Below are positions 1-8,034 of a stretch of DNA of 12,940 nucleotides, piece after piece. Numbering within the stretch: position 1 is the first letter of the stretch; the number at the start of each line of letters is the position of its first letter. This DNA is from Chitinophagaceae bacterium (lineage in GTDB: Bacteria > Bacteroidota > Bacteroidia > Chitinophagales > Chitinophagaceae). The notes beneath the pieces are model-generated. The model did no database searches. It had not been told where the DNA came from and saw only the letters and a program-made list of their open reading frames with translations. The DNA lies in contig DPWF01000288.1 of NCBI GenBank assembly GCA_003526435.1, forward strand, positions 1 to 12,940, read 5' to 3'. The translations under genes and the position numbers were made by a program.

Positions 1-669
1 TTTGGCTTCATCGATCATATTTTTCCAGCCGCAGAGAAAAAAATGAGCGGGTTTTTTATTGATGCGGAGTAATTCTTCGTAAACACCATGTACATAGCCG
101 GTATAGGCACCATCGGGTACCGATTCTTCACGGGAGAAAACGGGATGATAGTAAAAGCCTGGCATTTCAGTCTCCAATTGCTTTAATTCCGGTCCATATA
201 AACAGTCGCCATGTTTACGGCAGCCAAATATGATATGTATTTCCTGGTGAGGAATTTTATGTTGGTGAATATGATGTGCCATAGAACGGAAAGGGGCGAT
301 ACCTGTTCCGGTACAAATAAGGAATAAATCTTTTTCAATGATATCTGGTAGTGTAAATACGCCTTGCGGACCACGCAATGTAATTTCACTGCCTACCTGT
401 ATTTCTTTGAATAAATAATTGGTGCCTGCTCCATCTTCAAGCAATACGATAACCAGTTCAATGATATTGGTTCCATCTGGCGCAGACGCAATGGAATAGC
501 TACGCCAGCGTTTGTTCTTTTTTTCATGAATGGGTAAGTCAAGCGTAACAAACTGACCTGGTTTAAAATCAAAAGAAGCCAATTCCGGAATCTCGATCCA
601 GAAACGACGGGTAGAATCGGTAGCGTCTTCAATCCTGATGACCTTTCCGGTGCGCCATGGTTCAAGCAT
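1..669 (-). CDS. Ferredoxin-NADP(+) reductase-like FAD oxidoreductase (C-terminus beyond window)
   Basis: The reading frame stays open from ATG at 669 to the left edge, giving 223 residues without a stop. It reads as the FNR fold: an FAD-binding beta-barrel with the RSYS motif at R56-S59, then an NAD(P)-binding half with CTGTGIAPFRS at 119-129, FGCR...DCLY at 148-158, and the C-terminal FLCG at 211-214. These are the usual FAD- and NADP-contact motifs of small bacterial ferredoxin/flavodoxin-NADP reductases, which move electrons between NADPH and a one-electron carrier in the cytoplasm. There is no plant-type 2Fe-2S domain in the part seen. Family members are about 240-260 aa, so only the last few dozen residues should be missing. 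The ATG at 669 was chosen because the FAD domain starts right after it; the frame is open further upstream without another ATG close by. Electron partner and exact class cannot be told from sequence. A terminator separates it from the protease gene upstream. Confidence 0.85.
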   Translation of the reverse strand, partial: MLEPWRTGKVIRIEDATDSTRRFWIEIPELASFDFKPGQFVTLDLPIHEKKNKRWRSYSIASAPDGTNIIELVIVLLEDGAGTNYLFKEIQVGSEITLRGPQGVFTLPDIIEKDLFLICTGTGIAPFRSMAHHIHQHKIPHQEIHIIFGCRKHGDCLYGPELKQLETEMPGFYYHPVFSREESVPDGAYTGYVHGVYEELLRINKKPAHFFLCGWKNMIDEAK

Positions 670-696
670 ACGAATGGTTTTACACAATGTAAGGAT

Positions 697-824
697 AATT
701 TGAAAATTTGAAGATGAGGATGTTTATAACAACGAAGTTGTTATAAATCAACCATGACTGATACAGCACTTTTATTACATTTTCAATCCGCCTTAGGCGG
801 ATCAAATTGCCACATTTTCAAATT
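697..824. repeat. Nested inverted repeats upstream of the reductase gene
   Basis: A 10-bp inverted repeat AATTTGAAAA (697-706) / TTTTCAAATT (815-824) encloses two further perfect hairpins. One has an 11-bp stem, TTTATAACAAC (723-733) with loop GAA and its complement at 737-747. The other has a 7-bp stem, ATCCGCC (786-792) / GGCGGAT (796-802). There is no T-run behind them, so they are not simple terminators. They could be a miniature mobile palindrome or a structured leader of the reductase mRNA; the sequence does not decide between these. Confidence 0.6.
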
Positions 825-860
825 AAAAAAGGCGCAGTAAATAGTTACTGCGCCTTTTTT
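825..860 (-). terminator. Rho-independent terminator behind the metalloprotease gene
   Basis: A perfect 16-bp stem (825-840 pairs with 845-860) with the 4-nt loop ATAG. The core is GGCGCAGTAA, and A6/T6 tracts flank it, so it can end transcription in both directions. It lies 17 nt after the stop codon of the metalloprotease on the minus strand, and makes the reductase gene a separate transcription unit. Confidence 0.9.
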
Positions 861-877
861 ATAATTTGAAATTCTCC

Positions 878-3451
878 TTATTTAGGATCTAATGCTCTTT
901 TTATTTTTTCTGAGAGGTCCTGTAAATGGATCTTGCTCATTCTGTCGGCATTGGTAGCGGCAGCAGCATTTACCTGCGTACGTAACTGGGTCAGTTGCGC
1001 ACGTGCAATGCTGTATACATCACTACGGCTGTTGGCGCCAGATGCATAAGGGTTGGTGAAACCACCACCAATAATAATAGTAGTACCACTGCTTGCTGGC
1101 GGATTGAGTAAGTTGTTCAGTTTCTCAACATAACTCTTCTGCAACATCCTGCGATAATTGTCAATGGCTTTATTTGATTTCAATTCACTGAACAGGTCAT
1201 TCTGCAGGTCATTCATCATTTCCAGTGCGCTATAGGCTTTATCTGCACCAAAACGCTCAGCAGCATACTGCATACGGTTTAACCTGTCGAGGGTTAATAG
1301 ACTACCTAATGCACTTTCCTGCGCAGCAGCTAAAGGATCGCTGGTACCAGGTGCATTGATCTTATCCCAGATCTTTTTATCAATCAGCCATTTTGGTGTC
1401 TGGAACACCTGACGGTTCATATAACCCAGTGCATCACGCTGCATGGCTTTTGGTGTAGGCTCATAAACAGGCTCATCCTGTTCTGCTACTTTAAAGGTTT
1501 CATATACACCTCCGATATTACGAGACACATGTCCGAAATAACGACGGTACTGACCTAAAAGCTGTCCATACATGGTAGCGATATTTTCATTCTGATCGCC
1601 TTCTTCTTTGGTCCACTCTACCAGATTGGTAAGAATGCGCTGTAAATTTTTAATACCATAATCACTGGCTTTAACAGCATTATCACTCAGGTCCTCACTC
1701 TGGCTTCTTGGATCAGTCTGGTTGCCTGATTCATAAGTACCGAACCATGTACGTGGATTGGCTTTTAATGTTTCAGTTACCAGTTTGTTACTGTTCTTTT
1801 TAACCTCTTCTTCTGTAGCACCTGGAATATAGCCATAACCCCAACGCATAGCCCATGCATCATATTCGCCAATGCGGGGATATAAACCATCTTTATTGAT
1901 ATTATCTTCCGGCTGAGCCACATAGTTAAAACGGGCATAGTCCATAATAGAAGCAGTATGTCCATTGGCTTCAACCCATGCTTTATCACGTAATTTGTCG
2001 ACCGGTGTTTTGCTGCTGCTTCCCATGTTGTGGCGCAGACCAAGGGTATGACCTACTTCATGCGATGATACAAAACGGATCAGATCACCCATCAGGTCAT
2101 CATCAAACTTCATTTTGCGTGCACGTGGGTCTGTAGCAGCGGTTTGAATCATGTACCAGTCGTGAACCAGTTTCATAACGTTATGGTACCAGCCAATATG
2201 GCTTTCAAGGATCTCACCACTTCTTGGATCGTGTACATTAGGACCGTATGCATTCTCGGTAGGAGAAGCAAAATAACGTACTACAGAGAAGCGTGCATCT
2301 TCGAGGCTCATAGTGGTATCGTTCTCTGGCCACTCTTTACCAATGATGGCATTTCTGAAACCAGCTTTTTCAAAAGCTTTCTGCCAGTCGTTGATACCGA
2401 GTATCAGGTGTTTTCTCCACTGTTTAGGTGTAGCCGGGTCTATATAATAGATAATGGGCTTTTTGGGTTCAACCAGTTCACCTCTTTTCCATTTCTCTAC
2501 ATCTTCGTCTTTGGGTTCGAGTCTCCAGCGAACAGCAAATTCTTTGTTTTCTACTTTTTGCTGATCGTCACCAAATAAAACGTAATCATCGGTAAAGAAA
2601 CCAACGCGTTTGTCTGCAATCCTTGGTGTCATTGGCTTTTCTGGCAACAATAACATAGAGGTATTCAGTTCAATGGTAACTGCACCAGCAGCATTGGCAG
2701 TAGGAATATTGGAACCACCGCCACCACCGCCAAGAACAATGGCGGCACCGCCACCACCTGCCGAGAAGGTTTTAACGGTTCTGATCTCTGTATTAATAGG
2801 GTAAGAACTGATGCGTTGTATATATGATCTGTCGGCAGCAATCGGACCAAGGCCAAATGAACGTTTGATATTGGCATTGATGCTTACTACCTGGTTGTCG
2901 CCCTTAAAATAATCGGTAACATCGAGTACCACAGAAGCGCTGTCTTTACCAAATGCAGCGATCGGGAAAGAAGCTGCGATGGCATTCAGGTTAGAATTGG
3001 TAACTGCTTTGTAGATATCTTCTTTGGGGTCTGCTGCATTTACCAGGGTAATGGTGCGCAGGAATACATTGCTGTTGGGGCCTTTTTCAAAAGCAAGGGT
3101 TTGCTGGTTAGCAACCTCACCACCATAGGCGCCGCGACCGGCACCCGAAATAGCAGGTACTTTAATGTAACGTGTAACTGCAAGAATTTCACGTCCTAAG
3201 ATATTATTAGCAATTTCAAAGTAGTATTTGTCGTCTACTTTATGAACTGTAATCATACCTTTTTGTGATACGGCTTTGTTGGTAATAACGTCTTTGTATG
3301 CCCTGGGGCCTGTACGTGGGGCACCTCCGCCGAAACCTGCCGGTAAGTTGCCGATCTGAGGAGCACCCGCCGGGCGGGTGGTAGTATCCCTTGTCTGGGC
3401 AACCGACACAGTAGAAGCCAGCAATGCTGCTGCAATAAAATAGTTTCTCAT
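878..3451 (-). CDS. Secreted zinc-dependent metalloprotease (metzincin motif, DUF5117/DUF5118 type)
   Basis: 857 aa. The N-terminus MRNYFIAAALLASTVSVAQT is a classical signal peptide, with likely cleavage after VAQ or nearby, so the enzyme is exported. The metzincin zinc signature HExxHxxGxxH is complete: H464, E465, H468, G471, H474 (HEVGHTLGLRH), followed by a Met-turn-like SIMDY with M503. The first ~350 residues match the layout of DUF5117/DUF5118 proteins of Bacteroidota, and the region after the zinc site matches the DUF4953-type tail; domain names are from memory of the family. Residues ~231-248 hold two glycine runs (GGGG and GGGGGG), and a further GGG occurs near the C-terminus; these are probably loops. 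The length agrees with the 800-900 aa usual for this family. Substrate unknown; peptide or protein breakdown in the periplasm or outside is the likely role. It stands alone, with its own promoter and terminator. Confidence 0.9.
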   Translation of the reverse strand: MRNYFIAAALLASTVSVAQTRDTTTRPAGAPQIGNLPAGFGGGAPRTGPRAYKDVITNKAVSQKGMITVHKVDDKYYFEIANNILGREILAVTRYIKVPAISGAGRGAYGGEVANQQTLAFEKGPNSNVFLRTITLVNAADPKEDIYKAVTNSNLNAIAASFPIAAFGKDSASVVLDVTDYFKGDNQVVSINANIKRSFGLGPIAADRSYIQRISSYPINTEIRTVKTFSAGGGGAAIVLGGGGGGSNIPTANAAGAVTIELNTSMLLLPEKPMTPRIADKRVGFFTDDYVLFGDDQQKVENKEFAVRWRLEPKDEDVEKWKRGELVEPKKPIIYYIDPATPKQWRKHLILGINDWQKAFEKAGFRNAIIGKEWPENDTTMSLEDARFSVVRYFASPTENAYGPNVHDPRSGEILESHIGWYHNVMKLVHDWYMIQTAATDPRARKMKFDDDLMGDLIRFVSSHEVGHTLGLRHNMGSSSKTPVDKLRDKAWVEANGHTASIMDYARFNYVAQPEDNINKDGLYPRIGEYDAWAMRWGYGYIPGATEEEVKKNSNKLVTETLKANPRTWFGTYESGNQTDPRSQSEDLSDNAVKASDYGIKNLQRILTNLVEWTKEEGDQNENIATMYGQLLGQYRRYFGHVSRNIGGVYETFKVAEQDEPVYEPTPKAMQRDALGYMNRQVFQTPKWLIDKKIWDKINAPGTSDPLAAAQESALGSLLTLDRLNRMQYAAERFGADKAYSALEMMNDLQNDLFSELKSNKAIDNYRRMLQKSYVEKLNNLLNPPASSGTTIIIGGGFTNPYASGANSRSDVYSIARAQLTQLRTQVNAAAATNADRMSKIHLQDLSEKIKRALDPK

Positions 3452-3481
3452 TGTTTCAGTTAAATGGTTTTGAATAATCGT

Positions 3482-3510
3482 TAAAGATAGTATCGTAAAT
3501 TAATCAACAA
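3482..3510 (-). promoter_or_regulatory. Candidate promoter of the metalloprotease gene
   Basis: On the minus strand TTG (3510-3508) is followed after 18 nt by TATCTTTA (3489-3482), matching 7 of 8 positions of the Bacteroidota -7 box TAnnTTTG with an accepted -33 spacing. The box ends about 30 nt before the ATG at 3451. Pattern match only. Confidence 0.45.
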
Positions 3511-3606
3511 TTTTTTTTCTCGGAGTGTTGGATGAAAGGTAAAATCTTTAATTTGGGTCGGTGAAAAGATAAAACTGGTTTTAATAAACCCCTTATCTTG
3601 CTCACC

Positions 3607-3661
3607 CCTGAAAGCGCAAAGCTTTGCGGCTTTTTGCCGAATCAAATTTGCCGCTTTCAGG
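3607..3661. repeat. Branched inverted repeat upstream of exbB
   Basis: Outer arms CCTGAAAGCG (3607-3616) and CGCTTTCAGG (3652-3661) are perfect complements. Between them lie the perfect 14-bp palindrome CGCAAAGCTTTGCG (3615-3628, overlapping the outer arm by two bases) and a small hairpin CGGC-TTTTT-GCCG (3627-3639). The whole can fold as a three-way cruciform-like structure. No T-run follows, so it is not a typical terminator. Confidence 0.65.
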
Positions 3662-3793
3662 AAAATACCTATTTTGTAACCCCTTTCGGACTTTTGAAAT
3701 AATGTTTGACCTGTGAATTACATTTTTCATTAGCATTGCGAGGATAATTTTTTAAATCAACTGTTATTTTAAAAAACAAAAATCAATCGAATC

Positions 3794-4660
3794 ATGGCTG
3801 AGACAAAACCAACTGCAACAGCTTCAAAAAGCTCCACTTCTGTTCAACCTAAGAAGAGCAGTAATTTAGTTGCAACACTTGCCCCCATTTTATGTATCCT
3901 GGGTGGTTATTTTATCTGGCGCGTAGTTTTAGGTAGTGCAGGCAATTTCACCAACCCAGATCCTGATACAAGTCATTGGTTCTGGCCAGCACACCAGGGT
4001 CCTAAAGGTACTTTCACTAAAATGTATGAAGGTGGTATCGTAGTACCTATCCTGATTGGTGCATTCTTTATCGCTGTTACATTCAGTATTGAAAGATTCC
4101 TGACGATCTCTAAAGCAACAGGAGCCGGCAATATTGCTGAGTTCATCCGTAAAGTACAGTTCCACCTCGCCAACAAAGATGTTGATAAGGCTTTGGCTGA
4201 GTGCGACAAGCAAAAAGGATCTGTAGGTAATGTAATGAAAGCAGGTCTGCGTAAGTATAAAGAAATGATCACCAATACTGAACTTGCAACAGAGCAGAAA
4301 GTATTGAATATCCAGAAAGAAATCGAAGAAGCAACTGCACTTGAACTGCCAATGCTCGAGAAGAACCTGGTATTCCTTTCTACCATCGCTTCAGTAGCAA
4401 CCCTGTTGGGTCTGTTCGGTACCGTATTAGGTATGATCCGTTCATTCTCTAAACTGGGTGATGAAGGTGGTGGAGAAGCTGCACGTGAACTGTCACAAGG
4501 TATCTCTGAGGCCCTGTACAATACTGCACTGGGTATCGGTACCTCTGCGATTGCAATCGTAATGTATAACATGTTTACCACTCGTATCGATGGTATCACT
4601 TATGGTATCGACGAGTCTGGATTCACTTTAACTCAAAGCTTTGCTGCTAACTACAAATAA
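3794..4660 (+). CDS. exbB: ExbB/TolQ/MotA-family proton channel subunit
   Basis: 288 aa inner-membrane protein that with ExbD forms the proton channel energising TonB. Four hydrophobic segments are seen: ~24-47 (an extra N-terminal one after a Ser/Thr/Lys-rich cytoplasmic start), ~79-99, ~191-214 and ~237-260. The family signature is in the third segment, LSTIASVATLLGLFGTVLGM (195-214), and the fourth has SEALYNTALGIGTSAIAIV. The cytoplasmic loop ~100-190 is helical and charged, as expected. The Bacteroidota form differs from E. coli ExbB by the extra N-terminal helix and a Trp/Pro-rich periplasmic loop near 57-70. First gene of a four-gene operon, with gaps of only 57-69 nt to the next genes. 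Start chosen at ATG 3794, after an AT-rich leader with no clear Shine-Dalgarno. Confidence 0.95.
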   Translation: MAETKPTATASKSSTSVQPKKSSNLVATLAPILCILGGYFIWRVVLGSAGNFTNPDPDTSHWFWPAHQGPKGTFTKMYEGGIVVPILIGAFFIAVTFSIERFLTISKATGAGNIAEFIRKVQFHLANKDVDKALAECDKQKGSVGNVMKAGLRKYKEMITNTELATEQKVLNIQKEIEEATALELPMLEKNLVFLSTIASVATLLGLFGTVLGMIRSFSKLGDEGGGEAARELSQGISEALYNTALGIGTSAIAIVMYNMFTTRIDGITYGIDESGFTLTQSFAANYK

Positions 4661-4729
4661 TCGTTGATTATTTGTATGGAAAATGAAAAGTTTTGAATCT
4701 TAATTAGTGAATGCTATAAATAAATAACA

Positions 4730-5377
4730 ATGGGAAGAGCCAAATTACCTCGTAAAAGTACCAACATCGACATGACAGCCATGTGTGATGTGGCCTTTCT
4801 CCTGTTGTCGTTCTTTATCTTAACTACAAAGTTTAAACCGGCAGAAGCCATTGCTGTAACCACCCCTAATTCGGTGGCGGCAAAAGTGGCACCGGATAAA
4901 GACATTGTAATGATCACGATCGACAAGGATGGCAAGGTATTTATTACGATGGATGAAGAACAAAAGAAAGAAGCGGTGTGTAATGCGCTGAATACGCAAA
5001 TGAACCTGAATATGGATGTTGCTGCATTCAAAAAAGCAGGGTTCTTTGGCGCACCATTCGGACTAATGGCCTCTTTTCTGGCATTACCTGAAGATCAGCG
5101 TAAGGGCGAAAAATTACCCGGTATACCTGTACTCGACTCAACCGATAACCAGATGGTTACCTGGATGAGGGCAATAACAGATGCATACCTCGGTACTAAA
5201 ATCAACCTGCTGGTTAAAGGCGATAATGCTGCCAAGTATCCTGCTTTTAAAGCGGTGATCGATGCTTTCAAGAAAACAGATCAACTGAAATTCCAGATGA
5301 TCACCAATCCTGAAAGTGTTCCAACCGGCACCGAACTATGGAAAAAAACCATGTCCGGCGAGAAAAGAGAAGAATAA
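4730..5377 (+). CDS. exbD: Biopolymer transporter ExbD (first copy)
   Basis: 215 aa. Short basic cytoplasmic start (MGRAKLPRKSTNIDMTAM), then one transmembrane helix CDVAFLLLSFFILTT beginning at C19. D20 is the conserved membrane aspartate that carries protons through the ExbB pore. The rest is periplasmic. It is longer than E. coli ExbD (about 140 aa): residues ~85-150 form an insertion typical of one of the two ExbD types in Bacteroidota. Second gene of the operon, 69 nt behind exbB. The presence of two different ExbD proteins suggests a mixed ExbD dimer inside one ExbB pentamer; that is an inference. Confidence 0.93.
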   Translation: MGRAKLPRKSTNIDMTAMCDVAFLLLSFFILTTKFKPAEAIAVTTPNSVAAKVAPDKDIVMITIDKDGKVFITMDEEQKKEAVCNALNTQMNLNMDVAAFKKAGFFGAPFGLMASFLALPEDQRKGEKLPGIPVLDSTDNQMVTWMRAITDAYLGTKINLLVKGDNAAKYPAFKAVIDAFKKTDQLKFQMITNPESVPTGTELWKKTMSGEKREE

Positions 5378-5434
5378 ATACTGTTGAACAGTAGTAAGTA
5401 AACAAAATACTCACGAAAACTAAATTCTACCGTT

Positions 5435-5986
5435 ATGGCAGAAATGGATACCTCGAGTAGCGGGGGCCACAAAAAGGGCCCCGGGGTCAAGAAAGGGAAG
5501 AAACTCTCTACCCGTGTTGACCTGACGCCCATGGTGGACCTGGGCTTCCTGCTCATCACATTCTTTATCTTCACCACAACGATGAGTCAACCTACGGCGA
5601 TGAAGCTCTTTTTACCAAAAGATGCAGATAATCCGGAGGATCAGAATAAGGCAAAAGAATCGGGTGTTATTACCCTTCTGTTGGGAAAAGACAATAATGT
5701 CTTTTATTACGAAGGTCAACTGGCACCAGATGGTTCTAATTTCAAATCATCTAACTTCAAGGACATCCGCGGTATTCTGCTCGATAAAAAAGCACGTACC
5801 AACGAAAAAGACCTGGTTGTGGTATTGAAACCTTCATCTGAAAGCACTTATAAAAATGTGGTGGATATTCTGGATGAAATGACCATCAATGTGTTAAAGC
5901 GCTATGCGCTGGTGGATATTTCCCCTGTTGAAGAGCAATTGGTGAAGTTGTCTGATGCTGCCGGTGGCGCTTCAGCTTCTAATTAA
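5435..5986 (+). CDS. exbD: Biopolymer transporter ExbD (second copy)
   Basis: 183 aa. N-terminal cytoplasmic stretch rich in Gly and Lys (about 27 residues), then RVDLTPMVDLGFLLITFFIF with D35 as the membrane aspartate, followed by a periplasmic domain of usual ExbD size. It differs clearly from the first ExbD in sequence and lacks its insertion, so the two are old paralogues and not a recent copy. Third gene of the operon, 57 nt after the first exbD and 58 nt before tonB. C-terminal tail is Ala/Gly/Ser-rich. Confidence 0.93.
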   Translation: MAEMDTSSSGGHKKGPGVKKGKKLSTRVDLTPMVDLGFLLITFFIFTTTMSQPTAMKLFLPKDADNPEDQNKAKESGVITLLLGKDNNVFYYEGQLAPDGSNFKSSNFKDIRGILLDKKARTNEKDLVVVLKPSSESTYKNVVDILDEMTINVLKRYALVDISPVEEQLVKLSDAAGGASASN

Positions 5987-6044
5987 TTTGTTTTTCGGTA
6001 TGGAAAATACCTCAAAATGAATCATACATTTTAAAGACCTAACA

Positions 6045-6878
6045 ATGGACGTAAATAAAATTTTAACCGCGGATATCCTCGATATCATTTTTGAGGGTAG
6101 AAACAAAGAGTACGGTGCGTACCAACTCCGCAGAACCTATAATAAGCGTATCACATACGCTATCATAGGAACTGTGGCAGTGTGCCTGCTTTTTCTGGGA
6201 GGTTCATTGATTGCCAACTCATCTGATAAAGAAAAGACCCAGATCCTCGTACAGGATATGGAATTACAGGATGTTAAACAAGATGAGAAAAAGCCTGAAC
6301 CACCTCCTCCGCCTCCACCACCCAAACAGGAGCCTCCTAAAGTGGAGATCACTAAATTCACCCCTCCCAAAATTGTGAAGGATGAAGAAGTGAAACCCGA
6401 AGAGGAAATCAAGGAAGTGGAGAAACTGGAAGATACCAAAATCGGTACCATCAACCAGGAAGGTATCAAAGATGAAGGTATCGTAGCTCCACCCGTAGAA
6501 GTAAAAGGTACCGGTGTGGTAGAAGCCCCAAAACAGGAAGAAGATTACGATAAAGTATTTACTGTGGTACAAATCCCTGCGGAATTCCCCGGTGGTTTGC
6601 CTGCCTGGACCAAATACTTGGAGCGTAACCTGAACAGAGATCTGCCTGTTGAAAATGGTGCACCTCCCGGCAAATACACCGTGATCGTATCATTCATCGT
6701 TGATAAAAACGGTGGTATCAGTGAAGTAAAAGCTGAGAACGATCCCGGTTATGGTACAAAAGACGAAGCGGTACGTGTAATTAAACGTGGACCCAACTGG
6801 AAACCAGCCGTTCAGAACGGACGTCAGGTAATCTATCGTCACAAACAAAGTATCACATTCATGGTATCTGAAGAATAA
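6045..6878 (+). CDS. tonB: Energy transducer TonB (operon copy)
   Basis: 277 aa. Cytoplasmic N-terminus carries the motif ILDIIFEGRNKEYGAYQLRR (11-30), common to Bacteroidota TonB proteins; one membrane helix at ~36-57; then a periplasmic linker with eight consecutive prolines (86-93) and alternating Pro/Glu/Lys, able to span the periplasm. The C-terminal TonB domain (~178-277) begins at EFPGG and ends with NWKPA...GRQVIYRHKQSITFMV. It transmits the proton-motive energy of ExbB/ExbD to outer-membrane TonB-dependent receptors (SusC-like and siderophore receptors). Last gene of the operon, followed after 21 nt by a strong terminator. Codon use is like that of the exb genes. Confidence 0.95.
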   Translation: MDVNKILTADILDIIFEGRNKEYGAYQLRRTYNKRITYAIIGTVAVCLLFLGGSLIANSSDKEKTQILVQDMELQDVKQDEKKPEPPPPPPPPKQEPPKVEITKFTPPKIVKDEEVKPEEEIKEVEKLEDTKIGTINQEGIKDEGIVAPPVEVKGTGVVEAPKQEEDYDKVFTVVQIPAEFPGGLPAWTKYLERNLNRDLPVENGAPPGKYTVIVSFIVDKNGGISEVKAENDPGYGTKDEAVRVIKRGPNWKPAVQNGRQVIYRHKQSITFMVSEE

Positions 6879-6899
6879 TTTCTTTACCTGATAAATTTT

Positions 6900-6936
6900 A
6901 AAAAAGCCATCCCGCCTCATGCGGGATGGCTTTTTT
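6900..6936 (+). terminator. Rho-independent terminator of the exbB-exbD-exbD-tonB operon
   Basis: A 16-bp perfect stem (6900-6915 with 6921-6936) and the 5-nt loop CTCAT. The core is GCCATCCCGC, followed by six T. The matching A-run on the left arm could let it work in both directions, but no minus-strand gene ends here. Confidence 0.92.
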
Positions 6937-7079
6937 AGTGAATGGTGAATCGTTAATGTGCAGTATTTGTGTTAGGATGGATGTGTAAGCATAGCGCTGA
7001 ATAGATAACAACAATAAAAGTTGTAACGAAAAAAAACTTTCATTCCCCATTCCCCATTCCCCATTGACCATTCACCATC
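6937..7079. repeat. Heptamer repeats upstream of the second tonB
   Basis: Two stretches of a 7-bp repeat in opposite orientation. At 6938-6951 GTGAATGGTGAATCG-like units read on the plus strand. At 7041-7079 ATTCCCC occurs three times in tandem, followed by ATTGACC and ATTCACC. The ~90 bp between them show no gene and no clear promoter. The unit is of the same family as that behind the second tonB. Confidence 0.75.
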
Positions 7080-7124
7080 TTATGGAATTTTCTTCCACGC
7101 GTATCTCATTAAAAACACAACGCT

Positions 7125-7952
7125 ATGGAAAAGAAATTCAATCAGCGTAATGATATCCTGGAGATATTATTCGCAAACAGAAACAAAGACTATGGTGCGT
7201 ACGAATTACGTGTGATGTATAATAGACGAATGAAGTATGCACTTTCCGGCATGTTTGTTCTTTGCTTATTATTTACAGTAGGCTCTATTCTTGCCAACGC
7301 AAAGGATAAAACAAAAACACTGGCTTATGTAGGTCCTGAAATTGAACTCAGTAAAGTAGATGAGCCGCCTGTTGAAGAAGTAAAACCACCAGAGCAAAAA
7401 ATGGAAGAGCCACAAACAGCACAGGAAGTGCTGACCCCACCAAGGATAGTAGAAGACAAGCTGGTAAATGATGAAGAAGTAATGCTGGCCGTAGAAGATT
7501 ATGAATCAGTAAAAATTGGGCTGGAAAAAGTGGAAGGAACAGAAGATATAGGTATTGTAGAACCACCGGTAGAAACCAGTACTGGCGTAACCAAATCCAT
7601 CAAATCAGAAGTAGACAAAATGGAAGAAGAGTTTAGGTCGGTACAAATAGCAGCCGAATTTCCGGGTGGCATAAAAGAGTGGCAAAGATTTCTGGAAAGA
7701 AACCTTAACAGCGAACCGCCAACAGAAAACGGTGCGCCGGTAGGAGTGTACACGGTAGTAGTAACTTTTATTGTAGATATAGATGGCAAAGTAAGTGACG
7801 TAAAAGCAGAAAGCGATCCGGGTTATGGCACAAAAGATGAAGCCATACGTGTAATACGCAAAGGCCCCAACTGGAAACCCGCCAACCAGAATGGCCGCGC
7901 AGTGAAGTACAGGCATAAACAGGCGATTACATTTAAGGTGTCGGAGCAGTGA
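7125..7952 (+). CDS. Energy transducer TonB paralogue (second copy)
   Basis: 275 aa, a full-length paralogue of the tonB just upstream. The N-terminal motif is ILEILFANRNKDYGAYELRV (11-30), with a membrane helix at ~37-58 and a C-terminal domain nearly colinear with the first copy, including EFPGG, GYGTKDEA, GPNWKPA and YRHKQAITFKV. The linker differs: no poly-proline run, but Glu/Pro/Val-rich. Third-codon choice is also different, with more A-ending codons and fewer of the codons preferred in the exb genes, which suggests lower expression or separate history. It lies behind the operon terminator and so needs its own promoter, which I could not identify. Heptamer repeat arrays stand on both sides. 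Probably serves a subset of receptors or conditions; this is an inference. Confidence 0.93.
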   Translation: MEKKFNQRNDILEILFANRNKDYGAYELRVMYNRRMKYALSGMFVLCLLFTVGSILANAKDKTKTLAYVGPEIELSKVDEPPVEEVKPPEQKMEEPQTAQEVLTPPRIVEDKLVNDEEVMLAVEDYESVKIGLEKVEGTEDIGIVEPPVETSTGVTKSIKSEVDKMEEEFRSVQIAAEFPGGIKEWQRFLERNLNSEPPTENGAPVGVYTVVVTFIVDIDGKVSDVKAESDPGYGTKDEAIRVIRKGPNWKPANQNGRAVKYRHKQAITFKVSEQ

Positions 7953-7955
7953 TAC

Positions 7956-8034
7956 GGTGAATGGTCAATGGTGAATCGTGAATTGAAAGATGTATTCACC
8001 ATTGACCATTCACCATTGACCATTCACGATTCAC
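7956..8034. repeat. Heptamer repeat array forming a long hairpin between tonB2 and mnmE
   Basis: Units CCATTCA, CCATTGA and CGATTCA alternate. The left arm 7956-7976 is a perfect 21-bp complement of 7994-8014, with a 17-nt loop. The right arm carries two further units (to 8034), so several pairing registers are possible. No T-run follows on either strand. Confidence 0.85.

Larger units (their letters stand above)
3452..3793. other. Divergent intergenic region between metalloprotease and exbB
   Basis: 342 bp without a credible gene. It must hold both divergent promoters. It contains the protease promoter candidate on the left, a branched inverted repeat at 3607-3661, and AT-rich leader sequence of exbB. 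For exbB the best match is TTG at 3706-3708 with TAGCATTG at 3731-3738 (7 of 8 to TAnnTTTG, spacing 22), which is weak. Confidence 0.6.

Noticed and set aside
183..665. Two short minus-strand ORFs starting at 389 and 665
   Set aside because: They are in another frame of the reductase gene; the true frame is open over the whole stretch from 669 to the edge and shows FNR motifs.
2665..2877. Genes in the Gly-rich stretch of the metalloprotease (both strands)
   Set aside because: They arise from GGN/CCN runs in other frames of the protease gene.
3973..4599. 208-codon minus-strand ORF opposite exbB
   Set aside because: Antisense to a certain gene; Ser/Ile-rich shadow translation without domain signs.
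7041..8034. CRISPR array
   Set aside because: Units are 7 bp in direct tandem without spacers; no cas genes.
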